The notes: generated from the letters alone by a model not told the origin. 64,000 bases of DNA from Rubellimicrobium arenae (GCF_017916275.1 NZ_JAFMST010000005.1:186001-250000); one strand, 5' to 3'; counted from the first letter of the stretch, positions 52,423-62,539 are shown. Numbers and translations: made by a program.

Positions 52423-53526
52423 TTATCGGATGTCGATTTCATCGAGCCGCACCGTCCGCCGCTCGGCGATCGAACGGTAGCCGGCCTCGATCAGGGCCAC
52501 GGTCTTCACGTTGTCCGCAACCGAGAGGGCAGGCGGCGTGCCCGTGGCGACGGCGTGCTGGAGCTGCTCCATGACGCCCACGAAGGCGTGGGGGAACCAC
52601 ATGGTCCCCCAGCTGGGCGTGATCCACTCGCCATCGGTCGTCCGCTTCGACGCATAGGACAGCGTCGAGGCGGCGCCCGTCGGCCAGCCGATGGTGCCCT
52701 TGGCGACGCCGTCCGTCCCTTCGACGCGCCAGCCGATGTGCTGGTCGTCCGTGTAGCCCCCCTCGCGCGGGCCGGACCACACGTCCTCGAGGCTCAGCGC
52801 AAGGACTCCGGACGGGAAGCGGAGCGTCGAGACGGTGATGCCGTCCGAGTGCTCGAAGGTCGTCCGCGGGTCCTTGCGGGTGATGGTGGTGATCTCGTCC
52901 GGGTCGCCGAACAGGAAGCGGAGCACGTCGAGGTGGTGCACGCTCATGTTGGCCAGCGTGAGCCGGTCGTAGTCCTCGAGGAAGGCCTGCCAGTGCGGGA
53001 TCGCGTGCATGTCGATCTGGGCGAAGACGATCTCGCCCAGGTCCCCGCGGTCGAGGATCTGCTTGAGGACGCGCATCGACTGGTCGTAGCGCATGTTCTG
53101 GTTGACGCTCAGGATCTTGCCGGCGGCCGCGGCCTCGTCCCGCAGGCTGATGGCGTCCGCGAGCGTGAGGGCGAGTGGCTTCTGCGCCAGGATCCCCTTG
53201 ATATGCGGCTGCCGGAGGGCATGGCGGATCAGGGCAGGCTGCTGGTCCGGCGGATAGGCGATGTCAAGGATCTCGATGGACGGATCCTCGATCAGGGTTT
53301 CGGGCGTGGGGTGGACCGTCGGGATCCCGTACCGGTCCGCGACCCCCTGGGCGCGGGCCTGTGTGCGCGACGCGATGGCCGCGACCGGGAACCCGGCCTC
53401 CTTGTAGGCGGCCAGGTGGCATTCCGCCATGATCATGCCGGCGCCGATGCAACCGATGCGAAGGCTGCTGGTCCGGACCTCGGGGTCCGGAGCGAAGCCC
53501 TGTGCGCTTGTGCTCATGTCGTTCAT
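52423..53526 (-). CDS. Gfo/Idh/MocA-family NAD(P)-dependent dehydrogenase
   Basis: The 367-residue protein has the N-terminal Rossmann fold (RIGCIGAGMIMAECHLAAY) and the family motif IKGILAQKPLALTLADA containing the EKP-like lysine, here QKP. The C-terminal alpha/beta domain includes LANMSVHHLDVLRFLFGDP with the catalytic-type His. Members oxidise or reduce sugars, inositols and their derivatives using NAD(P). Glu is replaced by Gln in the usual EKP triad. Its ATG overlaps the upstream ATPase stop by 4 bp. It precedes the TIM-barrel gene by 25 bp, so the two probably act in sequence. Confidence 0.88.
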   Translation of the reverse strand: MNDMSTSAQGFAPDPEVRTSSLRIGCIGAGMIMAECHLAAYKEAGFPVAAIASRTQARAQGVADRYGIPTVHPTPETLIEDPSIEILDIAYPPDQQPALIRHALRQPHIKGILAQKPLALTLADAISLRDEAAAAGKILSVNQNMRYDQSMRVLKQILDRGDLGEIVFAQIDMHAIPHWQAFLEDYDRLTLANMSVHHLDVLRFLFGDPDEITTITRKDPRTTFEHSDGITVSTLRFPSGVLALSLEDVWSGPREGGYTDDQHIGWRVEGTDGVAKGTIGWPTGAASTLSYASKRTTDGEWITPSWGTMWFPHAFVGVMEQLQHAVATGTPPALSVADNVKTVALIEAGYRSIAERRTVRLDEIDIR

Positions 53527-54596
53527 GCCGATCCTCCCGGGGCCAGGCGGAGCGCTTCGCCACTCTCGCCGAAGAAATGCGCGCGGCCCGGGTCGACCCG
53601 GAGCGCCACGCGTGAATCGATGCGGATATCCGGCTGCCCGCGCAGGAGCGCGCGAAGCGGCACGGCTCCGGCGTCCAGGGTGACGACCGTATAGCCTCCC
53701 AGCGGCTCCACGTCGGCGACGCGGCTGGGCGTGCCGTCGCCCTGCCAGGGCAGAACCCGCAGGTTCTCGGGCCGCACGCCGATCTGGGCGGCGCCGGAGG
53801 GCAGGTCGAGCAGCGGCAGGCGGATGGCGCCACCTGCAGCCTCGGCCTCCTGCGGCGTGCGCGTCATGGGCAGGATGTTCATCATCGGCGCGCCCAGCAG
53901 CCGCGCGACATAGGCGCTGGCCGGACGGTCGTAGACCTCCGAGGGCGTGCCGATCTGCCGGATCCGCCCGTTCTCGAGGATGGCCATGCGGTCCGCGACC
54001 GACATCGCCTCCTCCTGGTCATGCGTGACATAGACCAGGGTGCGCCCGGCCTCGCGCTGGATCCGTTTGAGCTCGACCCGGGTTTCCTCGCGCAGGCGGG
54101 CATCGAGCGCGGAGATGGGATCGTCCATGAGATAGGCGACCGGGTCCCGCACCAGCGCCCTCGCGATCGCAACGCGCTGCCGTTCGCCGCCCGACAGCTG
54201 CGCGGGCGGCTTGTGGAGGATGTGGCCGATGTGCAGCTTGGCCGCCACGTCGCGCAGCCGCGCGGCGATGACCTCGGGCCGTTCCCGCCGTTCCACGAGA
54301 GGGAAGCGGACGTTCTCCTCGGCCGTCATGTGGGGGAACAGGGCGAGGTTCTGGAACACCATGGCGACGTTCCGCTGCGCGGGCGGCACATGCGTGACAG
54401 GGCGGCCGTCGATCAGGATCTCTCCGGCGTCCGGCGTCTCCAGACCCAGGATGAGACGCAGGATCGTCGTCTTCCCGGCCAGCGGCGGGCCGAAGAAGCA
54501 GAAGAACTCGTTGTCCCGGATCGTGAAGGTGAGGTCGTCGGCGGCCAGGGTCGCGCCATAGCGCTTGGTCACGTTGCGGAAGGCGATCTCGGACAT
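53523..54596 (-). CDS. Sugar ABC transporter ATPase B, altered Walker A and Walker B
   Basis: The 357-residue MalK/UgpC-like ATPase has a typical ABC signature (LSGGERQRV), Q-loop (MVFQNLALFPHM) and H-loop (VYVTHDQEEAM), followed by a TOBE-like C-terminal domain (about residues 240-350). Two sites are off consensus: Walker A is GPPLAGKTT instead of GPSGxGKST, and Walker B ends LMDDP, with Asp where the catalytic Glu normally stands. Its partner ATPase A, encoded just upstream, has the opposite pattern, so the pair is expected to form a heterodimer with one weak site. Its ATG overlaps the ATPase A stop by one base. Confidence 0.9.
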   Translation of the reverse strand: MSEIAFRNVTKRYGATLAADDLTFTIRDNEFFCFFGPPLAGKTTILRLILGLETPDAGEILIDGRPVTHVPPAQRNVAMVFQNLALFPHMTAEENVRFPLVERRERPEVIAARLRDVAAKLHIGHILHKPPAQLSGGERQRVAIARALVRDPVAYLMDDPISALDARLREETRVELKRIQREAGRTLVYVTHDQEEAMSVADRMAILENGRIRQIGTPSEVYDRPASAYVARLLGAPMMNILPMTRTPQEAEAAGGAIRLPLLDLPSGAAQIGVRPENLRVLPWQGDGTPSRVADVEPLGGYTVVTLDAGAVPLRALLRGQPDIRIDSRVALRVDPGRAHFFGESGEALRLAPGGSA

Positions 54597-55672
54597 CAGA
54601 GGGCCTTTCCGGTCTGGGCGTCGAACAGGCGGACCGCGTCGGCGTGCGGCAGGACGCGGACGACATCGCCGACAGCGGCCGGGACGTCGTTCTCGAAGAC
54701 GGCCTTGAACACGGCAGGGCCGTCGCCGAGGTGGACGATGCTGCGGGCGCCGATCCGTTCGACGAAGGAGACGGGGCTTGCGATCCCCTCCCGGGCCAGG
54801 GTCGTCTGCTCGGGCCGGAAGCCGTAGATCACCTCCCCGCGGGCCTGCTCCGCGGCCCGGGCCTGCGGCGCGGCCAGGGGCGGCGTGACGCCCAGGACGC
54901 CCAGGTCCACCGCCAGGCCGCGGTCCGTCCGCACCGGGCGCCCCCGGAGAAGGTTCATGCCCGGGGAGCCGATGAACGCGGCCACGAAGGTGTTGGCGGG
55001 ATCGTTGTAGACGTCGATGGGCCGCCCGACCTGCTGGAGCACGCCATGGTCCATGACCGCGATGCGGTCGGCCATGGTCATCGCCTCGAGCTGGTCATGG
55101 GTCACGTAGACCATGGTCTGGCGGAACTGCCGCTGGAGCTGCTTCAGCTCGGTCCGCATCACCGCGCGGAAGGCCGCGTCGACATTGGACAGCGGCTCAT
55201 CGAGGAGGAAGATGGCCGGCTCCATCACCGCCGACCGGCCGATGGCGACGCGCTGGAGGATGTTGACCGAAAGCCGGTCCGCCCGCCGGTCCAGAAGCGG
55301 CGTCAGTTGCAGGAACTCGGCCATGTCGAGCGTGCGCCGCTCCACCTCGGACTTGGGCCGGCCGGTCATGCGCAGGCCGTAGCTCAGGTTCTGGCGCACC
55401 GTCATGTGGGTGAAGATGGCGTAGTTCTGGAAGACGAAGCCCACGCCGCGCCGCGCCATCGGCACGCCGGCCATGTCGCGGTCGCCAAAGAGGATGCGGC
55501 CCTCGCTGGGCGTCTCCATCCCGGCGATCATGTTCATGGTGGTGGACTTGCCGCAGCCCGACGGCCCGAGGAGGGCCATGAACTCGCCGTCCTCGATGCG
55601 AAGGTCCATGGCCTTGAGGGCGGTGAAGCCGCCGAAGCGCTTCGCCAGATGCTCGAGGTGGATCGCGCTCAT
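54596..55672 (-). CDS. Sugar ABC transporter ATPase A, degenerate signature motif
   Basis: The 358-residue MalK/UgpC-like ATPase has canonical Walker A (GPSGCGKST), Q-loop (GFVFQNYAIFTHM), Walker B (FLLDEPLSNVDAAFR) and H-loop (VYVTHDQLEAM). The signature, however, reads LSVNILQRVAIGR rather than LSGGQxQRVA. A C-terminal regulatory beta domain follows, about residues 235-355. It pairs with ATPase B in the same operon. The ATG at 55672 overlaps the permease stop by 4 bp; the frame is open well upstream but lies inside the permease gene. Confidence 0.9.
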   Translation of the reverse strand: MSAIHLEHLAKRFGGFTALKAMDLRIEDGEFMALLGPSGCGKSTTMNMIAGMETPSEGRILFGDRDMAGVPMARRGVGFVFQNYAIFTHMTVRQNLSYGLRMTGRPKSEVERRTLDMAEFLQLTPLLDRRADRLSVNILQRVAIGRSAVMEPAIFLLDEPLSNVDAAFRAVMRTELKQLQRQFRQTMVYVTHDQLEAMTMADRIAVMDHGVLQQVGRPIDVYNDPANTFVAAFIGSPGMNLLRGRPVRTDRGLAVDLGVLGVTPPLAAPQARAAEQARGEVIYGFRPEQTTLAREGIASPVSFVERIGARSIVHLGDGPAVFKAVFENDVPAAVGDVVRVLPHADAVRLFDAQTGKAL

Positions 55673-56601
55673 GCCGCGGCCCTCCCCATGCGCTTCATCG
55701 CCCAGACCGCCGCCACGGAGAGGATCACGAGGATCGCCAGCGCGATGGCGGCCACGTAGCCCCAGATCAGGTCCTGGGTCGTGACTTCGTAGATGTAGAC
55801 GCTGATCGTCTCGGTCGCGACGCCGGGGCCGCCGCCGGTCATGATGTAAAGCGTATCGAAGATCTTGAAGTTCTCGATGACGCGGATCGCGAGGGCAATG
55901 ATCATGATCGTCTTCATGCGGGGGAGGGCGATGGTGCGGAACCGCTGCCAGGCCGAGGCGCCCAGGAGCGTCGCCGCCCGCATCTGGTCCTGCGGCACGC
56001 CCACGAGCCCGGCCAGCAGGATCAGGAACATCAGCGGGGTCCACTGCCAGATGTCCGCGATCATCACGGCCACCAGGGCCAGCGTCGGGTCCGATAGCCA
56101 GGCCACGGCGATGTCGCGCCCGAGAAGGGTCCCCAGGAGGCCGTTCACGGGTCCGCCCGACTGGAACAGCATGAAGAACATGTAGCCGGCCACCGCAGGC
56201 ACGACCATCATCGGCATGATCAGGATGGAATAGGCCACGCGCTTGCCCGGGAATTCATCCACGAACAGCATGGCGAGGCTCAGGCCAAGCAGGAACTCCA
56301 CGGGGACGCAGACCGCCATGACCAGCGCCGTCCGGCCCAGCGCCGCCCAGAGCCGCCCGTCCTGCGCCAGGTCCGAGTAGTTGGCGAAGCCGTTCCAGAA
56401 CTCCCAGGCCCGGGGCCAGGCCACGCCCGCCAGCGGCGACCAGTCGGTCAGCGAGATGTAGAGCTGCATGAGCAGCGGAAAGACGGCGATGAACAGCACC
56501 AGCACCTGCGCGGGCAGCGTGAGGCGGAACCCGAGCCGCGCGCCGTCCTCGGCGGGCGTCGGAGGGACAGGGGGCGCCAGGGGCGCATCGGCGAGGGTCA
56601 T
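55669..56601 (-). CDS. Sugar ABC transporter permease, MalF/UgpA type
   Basis: The 310-residue inner-membrane protein has six predicted helices (for example [20 protein letters not shown] and [20 protein letters not shown]) and the EAA-type cytoplasmic loop ([20 protein letters not shown] followed by [10 protein letters not shown]) that contacts the ATPases. The ATG at 56601 overlaps the second permease stop by 4 bp, and its own stop overlaps ATPase A by 4 bp. Upstream open frame is within the other permease. Together they form the membrane channel for the binding protein's ligand. Confidence 0.92.
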   Translation of the reverse strand: MTLADAPLAPPVPPTPAEDGARLGFRLTLPAQVLVLFIAVFPLLMQLYISLTDWSPLAGVAWPRAWEFWNGFANYSDLAQDGRLWAALGRTALVMAVCVPVEFLLGLSLAMLFVDEFPGKRVAYSILIMPMMVVPAVAGYMFFMLFQSGGPVNGLLGTLLGRDIAVAWLSDPTLALVAVMIADIWQWTPLMFLILLAGLVGVPQDQMRAATLLGASAWQRFRTIALPRMKTIMIIALAIRVIENFKIFDTLYIMTGGGPGVATETISVYIYEVTTQDLIWGYVAAIALAILVILSVAAVWAMKRMGRAAA

Positions 56602-57458
56602 TGCTTGAGAGCCCCGAAGGTGAGGCCACGCACGAGGTGGCGCTGGATGAGGATGCCCAGGATGACCGGCGGCACCGCCGCGATCAGCCCGAGGGCCGCC
56701 TTGGCCCCATAGAGCTGCCCGGTCATCGAGGAGGACAGGGACGCCATGTAGACCGGGATGGTGACCCATTCGCGCGTGGTGAGCAGGAGCGCGATCAGGT
56801 AGTCCGACCAGTTCAGGATGAAGACGAAGAGCGCGGCCGAGGCGAGCGGCGCCCGCATCATCGGCAACGTGATCCGTGTGAAGACCCGCCACCGCGAGCA
56901 GCCCTCGACCATGGCCGCTTCCTCGATTTCGCGCGGCATGTCGTCGAAGAAGGTCTTCATCAGCCAGAAGGCGAAGGGCAGGGTGACGATCCCATAGATG
57001 AGCGCGAGGCCCCACCACGTGTCCATGAAGCCCAGGAACGCCCACATGATCATCACCGGGATCATGACGGCCATCGGCGGGAACAGCCTGAGCTGAAGCA
57101 GCGCCAGGGGCAGGTTCTGGCCCGATCCGTAGCGCGACAGCCCGTAGGCCGCGGCCGTGCCCGCCGTCATGGCGATCAGGGTGCCGAGGACCGAGGCAAG
57201 CAGCGACGCCACGATCGGTTGCACCGCGGTCCGGTCCAGCGCCACGATCAGGTTCGACGAGCTTTCCCCGAAGATGAAGCGGAAGTTGTCGAGAGTCGGG
57301 TCCTTGGGGATCCAGGTCAGGTTCTGGCCGGTCGCCTGCCATTCCGGGATCGGCTTGAAGGCCATGGAGGCCATCCAGAGGATGGGCACCAGCGTGATGG
57401 CGAGGGCGATCAGGATCGCCGCATAGCGGAAGGTTTCGAAGATGGGGGAACGCGTCAT
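56598..57458 (-). CDS. Sugar ABC transporter permease, MalG/UgpE type
   Basis: The 286-residue membrane protein has six helices and the EAA loop motif [20 protein letters not shown] followed by TLPMM. The N-terminal helix [20 protein letters not shown] and the FALWLMKTF-like segment [14 protein letters not shown] fit the MalG group. It partners with the MalF-type permease directly downstream, with a 4-bp overlap. It follows the binding-protein gene after a 68-bp gap, the usual spot where binding-protein messages are made more abundant. Confidence 0.92.
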   Translation of the reverse strand: MTRSPIFETFRYAAILIALAITLVPILWMASMAFKPIPEWQATGQNLTWIPKDPTLDNFRFIFGESSSNLIVALDRTAVQPIVASLLASVLGTLIAMTAGTAAAYGLSRYGSGQNLPLALLQLRLFPPMAVMIPVMIMWAFLGFMDTWWGLALIYGIVTLPFAFWLMKTFFDDMPREIEEAAMVEGCSRWRVFTRITLPMMRAPLASAALFVFILNWSDYLIALLLTTREWVTIPVYMASLSSSMTGQLYGAKAALGLIAAVPPVILGILIQRHLVRGLTFGALKQ

Positions 57459-57526
57459 CGGACCCGGAGCTTTCGTTCAGGAAAAGGAGGGGCAGGGCCG
57501 GAACCCCGCCCCCAGGCCGGGAGAAA

Positions 57527-59137
57527 TCAGTTCATCGCGTCGATGGTCGTGGGCCAGGCGGCCTTGGCCTTCTGGATGGCGTCCACGACCTTGTCCTCGC
57601 CTGTCCGCCGGACGATCCGGGTCCATTCGGATTCGACGTCCTCCATCGCCTGCTCGGGTGTCTTCTCGCCCGTCAGCGCGGCCATGAGGCTTTCATCCAG
57701 CGCGTTGTGGAAGGCGGTCGCGCCCGGATAGTTGATCGTCGGCACCGTGCGGGCCACCGTCTCGCGCAGGACCTTCACATGGTATTCGTGATAGGTCTCG
57801 TTCACGAGGGGATCGTTGAAGTCCGACAGCCGGAACGGATCGAGGTAGCCGCCCGGGTTGGCCGACATCCACGCGTAGATGCGCGCCGAACCGAGCCATT
57901 GCAGCAGGAGGTAGGCCGCCTCGGGCGCCTCGCTCTGGGCGCTCACCATCCCGGTGAGCGAATACCAGAGCACGGACCGGCTGTTGATCCCGCCCTCGAC
58001 CTGCCGGCCCGGGGGCAGCATGGAGCCGATCTTGCCGGTGACGGTGCTGCCGGCGTTGCCTGGATTGTCGAGGAACTTGGGCAGGTTGGAGAAGGCGCAG
58101 GTCATCGCCGCCCCGCCCGAGCCAAAATTGCCGTACTGCTCGGGCCAGCCCCAGGAGATAGCGTCCGGCGAATGATGCGCGAGCGAGTCGACATACTCGC
58201 GCGTCGCCTGCACGCCCTGCGCGCCGTTGATCAGCGGCGAGCCGTCATCCCCGAACAGGAACTGGTTGGGGGCCGCCATGCTCACGTAGCGCTGGTACCA
58301 GTTGGTGTAGCCCCAGCCCTGGTTCCTGAGGTCGGTCGAGCCGAAGAGCCCCTTGTCCGGCCGGTGGAAGAACGCGGCGACCTGCGCATGGTCGTCCCAG
58401 GTCAGCGGCACGCCCAGGGGGCGCCCATGCTGCTGCTCGAAGGCGGCCTGCTCGGCCGGATCCTCGAACAGATCCTTGCGGTAGACCCAGGTCTGGAAGT
58501 CGCCGTCCAGCGAGACCCCATAGGTCGAGCCGCGATACTGGTTGAGAAGGGCCACGCCTTGCGAGCCGCCAACATAGCCGTCCTCGGGGTCGTCCCACTC
58601 GGGACGGTGGGCCGCCACGAACTCGTCCAGATTGGCGATGCCGCCGGATTCCGCGAGGTCGCCCAAGCGGTTCCATTCGACCGAGTAGATGTCGTAGCCG
58701 CCGCCGCTCGTGGAGATGTCCTGCATCACCTTCGTGAACTCCTGCCCGTTCGGCAGGCCCACGATCTCGATCGGGATCCCGGTCTCCCGCTCCCACACCT
58801 CCTTGACGGACGGCGCCCCCGCCGGGAACGGCTGCGTGAGCTGGCCGATGGACCCGTCCGACAGCCCCAGGACGATGCGCGCCGGGGCCGACCCGTTGGC
58901 CTTCATGGCCTTCGCGGCTTCGATCGCGCGGCCCTCGGGCGTATCGGGGCCGTACTGGTAGCGCTCGGCTCCGGGGAACCCCGTTGGCCCGCCGATCATG
59001 CCGGGGGCGAGGGCGCCGTCCTGGGCCCAGGCGGGCCGGATGAACCGCGGGGCGATGCCGACGGCCGCTCCGTATACGCCGAACGTGAAGCCGGACTTCA
59101 ACAGCCCTCTCCGGCTGAGGCCGTTCTGTTTGGCCAT
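57527..59137 (-). CDS. Large Tat-exported ABC solute-binding protein
   Basis: The 536-residue protein starts with a twin-arginine signal (LSRRGLLKSGFTFGVYGAAV and a PAWAQ cleavage region). It shows the ABC sugar-binding protein fold: IVGLPNGQEFTKVMQDISTS, GGYDIYSVEWNRLGDLAESG, SLDGDFQTWVYRKDLFEDP and NPGGYLDPFR. At 536 residues it is longer than most (about 400-450). GGGAGGAG precedes the ATG at 59137; 27 upstream codons lack a ribosome site. It heads the ABC/catabolic operon and faces the LacI regulator. The ligand is likely a sugar or polyol, not determinable here. Confidence 0.9.
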   Translation of the reverse strand: MAKQNGLSRRGLLKSGFTFGVYGAAVGIAPRFIRPAWAQDGALAPGMIGGPTGFPGAERYQYGPDTPEGRAIEAAKAMKANGSAPARIVLGLSDGSIGQLTQPFPAGAPSVKEVWERETGIPIEIVGLPNGQEFTKVMQDISTSGGGYDIYSVEWNRLGDLAESGGIANLDEFVAAHRPEWDDPEDGYVGGSQGVALLNQYRGSTYGVSLDGDFQTWVYRKDLFEDPAEQAAFEQQHGRPLGVPLTWDDHAQVAAFFHRPDKGLFGSTDLRNQGWGYTNWYQRYVSMAAPNQFLFGDDGSPLINGAQGVQATREYVDSLAHHSPDAISWGWPEQYGNFGSGGAAMTCAFSNLPKFLDNPGNAGSTVTGKIGSMLPPGRQVEGGINSRSVLWYSLTGMVSAQSEAPEAAYLLLQWLGSARIYAWMSANPGGYLDPFRLSDFNDPLVNETYHEYHVKVLRETVARTVPTINYPGATAFHNALDESLMAALTGEKTPEQAMEDVESEWTRIVRRTGEDKVVDAIQKAKAAWPTTIDAMN

Positions 59138-59542
59138 GACTCCTCCCTGGAATCCGGGGTCTCGTTGTTGTCGCGCCCCATGAGTGATGTTTTCTGATGT
59201 GGGTGGCCGCTCTGTCAATCAATTCTTGCGGTCAGGCGTGATTGATTTGATGATGCACTGAACAAGGCAGCTGGCGGGAGGCCGAGCGTCGCGCCAACCG
59301 GCCGGCCCCATGGTCCGGGCAGTCCTGACGCCTCCCTGGATGAGGGTTCGGGATGCAACGTGGCGCCTCGAGAGCGGGAGGAGCGAAGTTTGAGCCGAGT
59401 GGCCGGCAGGGAACCTCAGAATACATCAACCGCCAAAGGGGGTGGTCATGGGCTTGACCTGCCTGCGGCATCGCCTCAGGGACGACGCGCGGGGCTGAGG
59501 GAACGGCCCGCCACGGATCTGCAAGGGAGTGGCCCGGCCGTC
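59138..59542. other. Divergent control region between binding-protein operon and LacI gene
   Basis: This 405-bp gap holds no recognisable gene. The half near the binding-protein start is the more AT-rich part and contains the inverted repeat at 59216-59246. The rest (about 59260-59540) is GC-rich and open in several frames, without a plausible protein or ribosome site. Confidence 0.5.
59216..59246. promoter_or_regulatory. Inverted repeat TCAATCA / TGATTGA, candidate LacI operator or promoter element
   Basis: TCAATCA at 59216-59222 and its exact complement TGATTGA at 59240-59246 are spaced by 17 bp, in the AT-rich part of the control region about 80 bp before the binding-protein start. The layout suits a regulator site over the operon promoter. 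The wide spacing is unusual for a LacI operator, which normally has adjoining arms, so the assignment is tentative. Confidence 0.35.
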
Positions 59543-60562
59543 ATGCGCGTGACATTGCTCGATCTGGCTCGGGAAGCGGGCGTATCCTCCGCGACAGTCG
59601 ACCGGGTGCTGAACAATCGCCAGGGGGTGCATCCGCGCACCCGGGAGATCGTGCTCTCCACGGCGCGGCGGATCGGCTATCTCGCGGAGGAGATGGAGGC
59701 GCCCGAGGCGACGGCCCGCCCCATCCGCTTGGCCTTCGTGCTGCCGGCCGGGACGAACGCCTTCATCGAAGCGCTCCGGGCGCAGATCGTGGCCCAGGCG
59801 GCCGAACGCCCGGGCGTGGAGGTCGAGGTCGAGACGATCGACGACTTCAACGCCGAGACGTTCGCCCGACGGCTCTCGGACCTGCCCGATCACTTCGACG
59901 GGGTCGGGGTCGTGGCGCTGGACCACCCCTTCGTCCGCCAGGCCATGAGGAGCCTGACCCAGCGCGGGACTCAGGTCGTGACGCTGGTGTCGGATGTGCA
60001 GGGCGTTCCGCGCGTCGCCTACGTGGGCACCGACAACCGTCAGGCCGGACGCTTGGCCGGATACGTGATGGGCCGGCTTGTCGGTCCGAAGTCGGGCGCG
60101 AAGGTCGCGTTCTTTGCCGGGTTCCGCGCCTATCGGGGGCACGAGGAGCGCGAGATGGGGTTCCGCAGCGTCCTGGCCGAGGATTTCCCCGGCCTGCGGC
60201 TCGTTGAACCGCGCGAGACGATGGACGACGGCGAACGGGCGCACGACATCGCGCTTGCGCTGCTCGATGCGCATCCCGATCTCGCGGGGATCTACAATTC
60301 CGGCGCGGGGAACGCCGGCCTTGCACGGGCGCTGCGGGAGCGCGGCGTCGCCGGGAAGGTCCTCCTGATCGGTCACGAGGCCACGGAGGAGAACAAGCGG
60401 CTTGTCCTTGAGGGTGTGATGGACGCCGTCATCGACCAGAACCCCCGTGTCGAGGCCCGGGAAGCGCTGAACGCCCTCACGTCGGCCGCCGCGGGCAAGC
60501 CCTACACGGTCGTTCCCCCGCGTCTCATGATCGTGTTCCGGGAAAACCTGCCCGACGACTGA
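59543..60562 (+). CDS. LacI-family transcriptional regulator of the sugar ABC operon
   Basis: The 339-residue protein starts with the LacI helix-turn-helix (VTLLDLAREAGVSSATVDRV then LNNRQGVHPRTRE) and hinge, followed by a periplasmic-binding-protein-like sensor domain (IRLAFVLPAGTNAFIEALRA, VAYVGTDNRQAGRLAGYVMG, LAGIYNSGAGNAGLARAL). The inducer-binding half is of the ribose-type group (Peripla_BP_4-like). ATG at 59543 puts the HTH at the very N-terminus, as in LacI proteins; upstream frame is unsupported. It is divergent from the ABC binding-protein gene, so it most likely controls that operon. Confidence 0.92.
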   Translation: MRVTLLDLAREAGVSSATVDRVLNNRQGVHPRTREIVLSTARRIGYLAEEMEAPEATARPIRLAFVLPAGTNAFIEALRAQIVAQAAERPGVEVEVETIDDFNAETFARRLSDLPDHFDGVGVVALDHPFVRQAMRSLTQRGTQVVTLVSDVQGVPRVAYVGTDNRQAGRLAGYVMGRLVGPKSGAKVAFFAGFRAYRGHEEREMGFRSVLAEDFPGLRLVEPRETMDDGERAHDIALALLDAHPDLAGIYNSGAGNAGLARALRERGVAGKVLLIGHEATEENKRLVLEGVMDAVIDQNPRVEAREALNALTSAAAGKPYTVVPPRLMIVFRENLPDD

Positions 60563-60584
60563 GCCCTGCCGGATCGGGGCGGGT

Positions 60585-60812
60585 CTAGTCCGGAACCTTC
60601 TCGAAGACCGTCTCGGGCAGACCAGGAGGCAGCCAGGTGCCGTCGAAGGCCACGGTGACACGGAAGTCGGGCGTGCCGTCGTCGATGAGATCGATGACCT
60701 CGCCGGTCCGATCCCGCAGGTTGAAGTGCTGCGCCCATGTCGATGTGCCTCGGGCCAGTCGCACCTTGTCCCCGAGTTGCAGCCTCCGGGGCCGGGGTTG
60801 CCGTATGATCAT
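60585..60812 (-). CDS. Small protein of unknown function, KOW/SH3-like
   Basis: The 75-residue protein has a strong ribosome site (AGAGGAGG) before its ATG at 60812, and ends 22 bp from the LacI stop, convergent. It is basic at the N-terminus (IIRQPRPRRLQLGDKVRLAR) then contains a beta-rich core GEVIDLIDDGTPDFRVTVAF ending in DGTWLPPGLPETVF. The pattern of a binding-site-like GDKVRL and a turn is reminiscent of KOW/SH3-type folds. I do not recognise a family. It is not obviously part of either neighbouring operon. Confidence 0.6.
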   Translation of the reverse strand: MIIRQPRPRRLQLGDKVRLARGTSTWAQHFNLRDRTGEVIDLIDDGTPDFRVTVAFDGTWLPPGLPETVFEKVPD

Positions 60813-61095
60813 GCGGGTCCTCCTCTGCGTCCGACCCTGCCATGCGCGCCCGTCGCAGCGGGCCGCCTTGCCGCGTTCTGTCCGGCAAGGCTGCGCCAGT
60901 CGCCCGGACCGGGTGCAGGGATGCGTCCCGATGCTGATCTCCTGGGCGGAGTCGGGACGGCGACCTGGGCTTCGGTCGGGCGGCGCAAGCGGACCGAACT
61001 GTTCGCAAATCCGCCGCGCGCCAGCCGGACCATGGACGGCAGCGGCGTGATCTGTTCAATCACATCTGGAACCAACACGAGTCATGGGGGTGGCG

Positions 61096-62133
<1,038 letters not shown>

Positions 62134-62218
62134 GCCGACCATGCCCCGCCGGCGATCACGTCGCGCGGGGCACTTCGCCACCAGGCAGGCCAGGGCTGGC
62201 CTGCAAGGAGCCGACCTC

Positions 62219-62403
62219 TTGACGACCGATCCGGGAACCGTGCCAGCGCGCCGCAGCCGCGCCGCAAGGCTTTCGGCCGGGCAGGCGCTGCGAATCGTCA
62301 ACACGCATGGCCAGCAGGTGGTGGACACCCTCCGCAGGACATGGTCCCGATCAACGGAGCGGCGTGCCAGCCGACCGAGGTTCATTTCCAGGTTCTGGAC
62401 TGA
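62219..62403 (+). pseudogene. DUF1989 (urea carboxylase-associated family) pseudogene with internal deletion
   Basis: AAGGAG lies upstream of a TTG start at 62219, and the first frame encodes SRAARLSAGQALRIVNTHGQ followed by QVVDT, the start of a DUF1989 domain. From about 62329 homology jumps to a different frame that reads CAG GAC ATG GTC and onwards as QDMVPINGAACQPTEVHFQV then LD stop at 62401-62403, exactly how DUF1989 proteins end. A full-length gene would be roughly 200 codons, so about 130-140 internal codons are missing and the join is out of frame. The original frame continues to a stop after 62458 without homology. DUF1989 genes often sit beside amino-acid ABC and urea-related genes; the binding protein downstream fits. 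Confidence 0.8.
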
Positions 62404-62539
62404 CTGGCGCCGCACGGGCCAGGCATGCCCGCCGATGAACCTCTTCGGTCCGCCCTGAACCCAGAGCAGCGCTTGTGATTGTTCGCTCCAGGCCGTTTGA
62501 TGCACCGCATATGGCATCATCCGAACTAGGAGACCGAAG

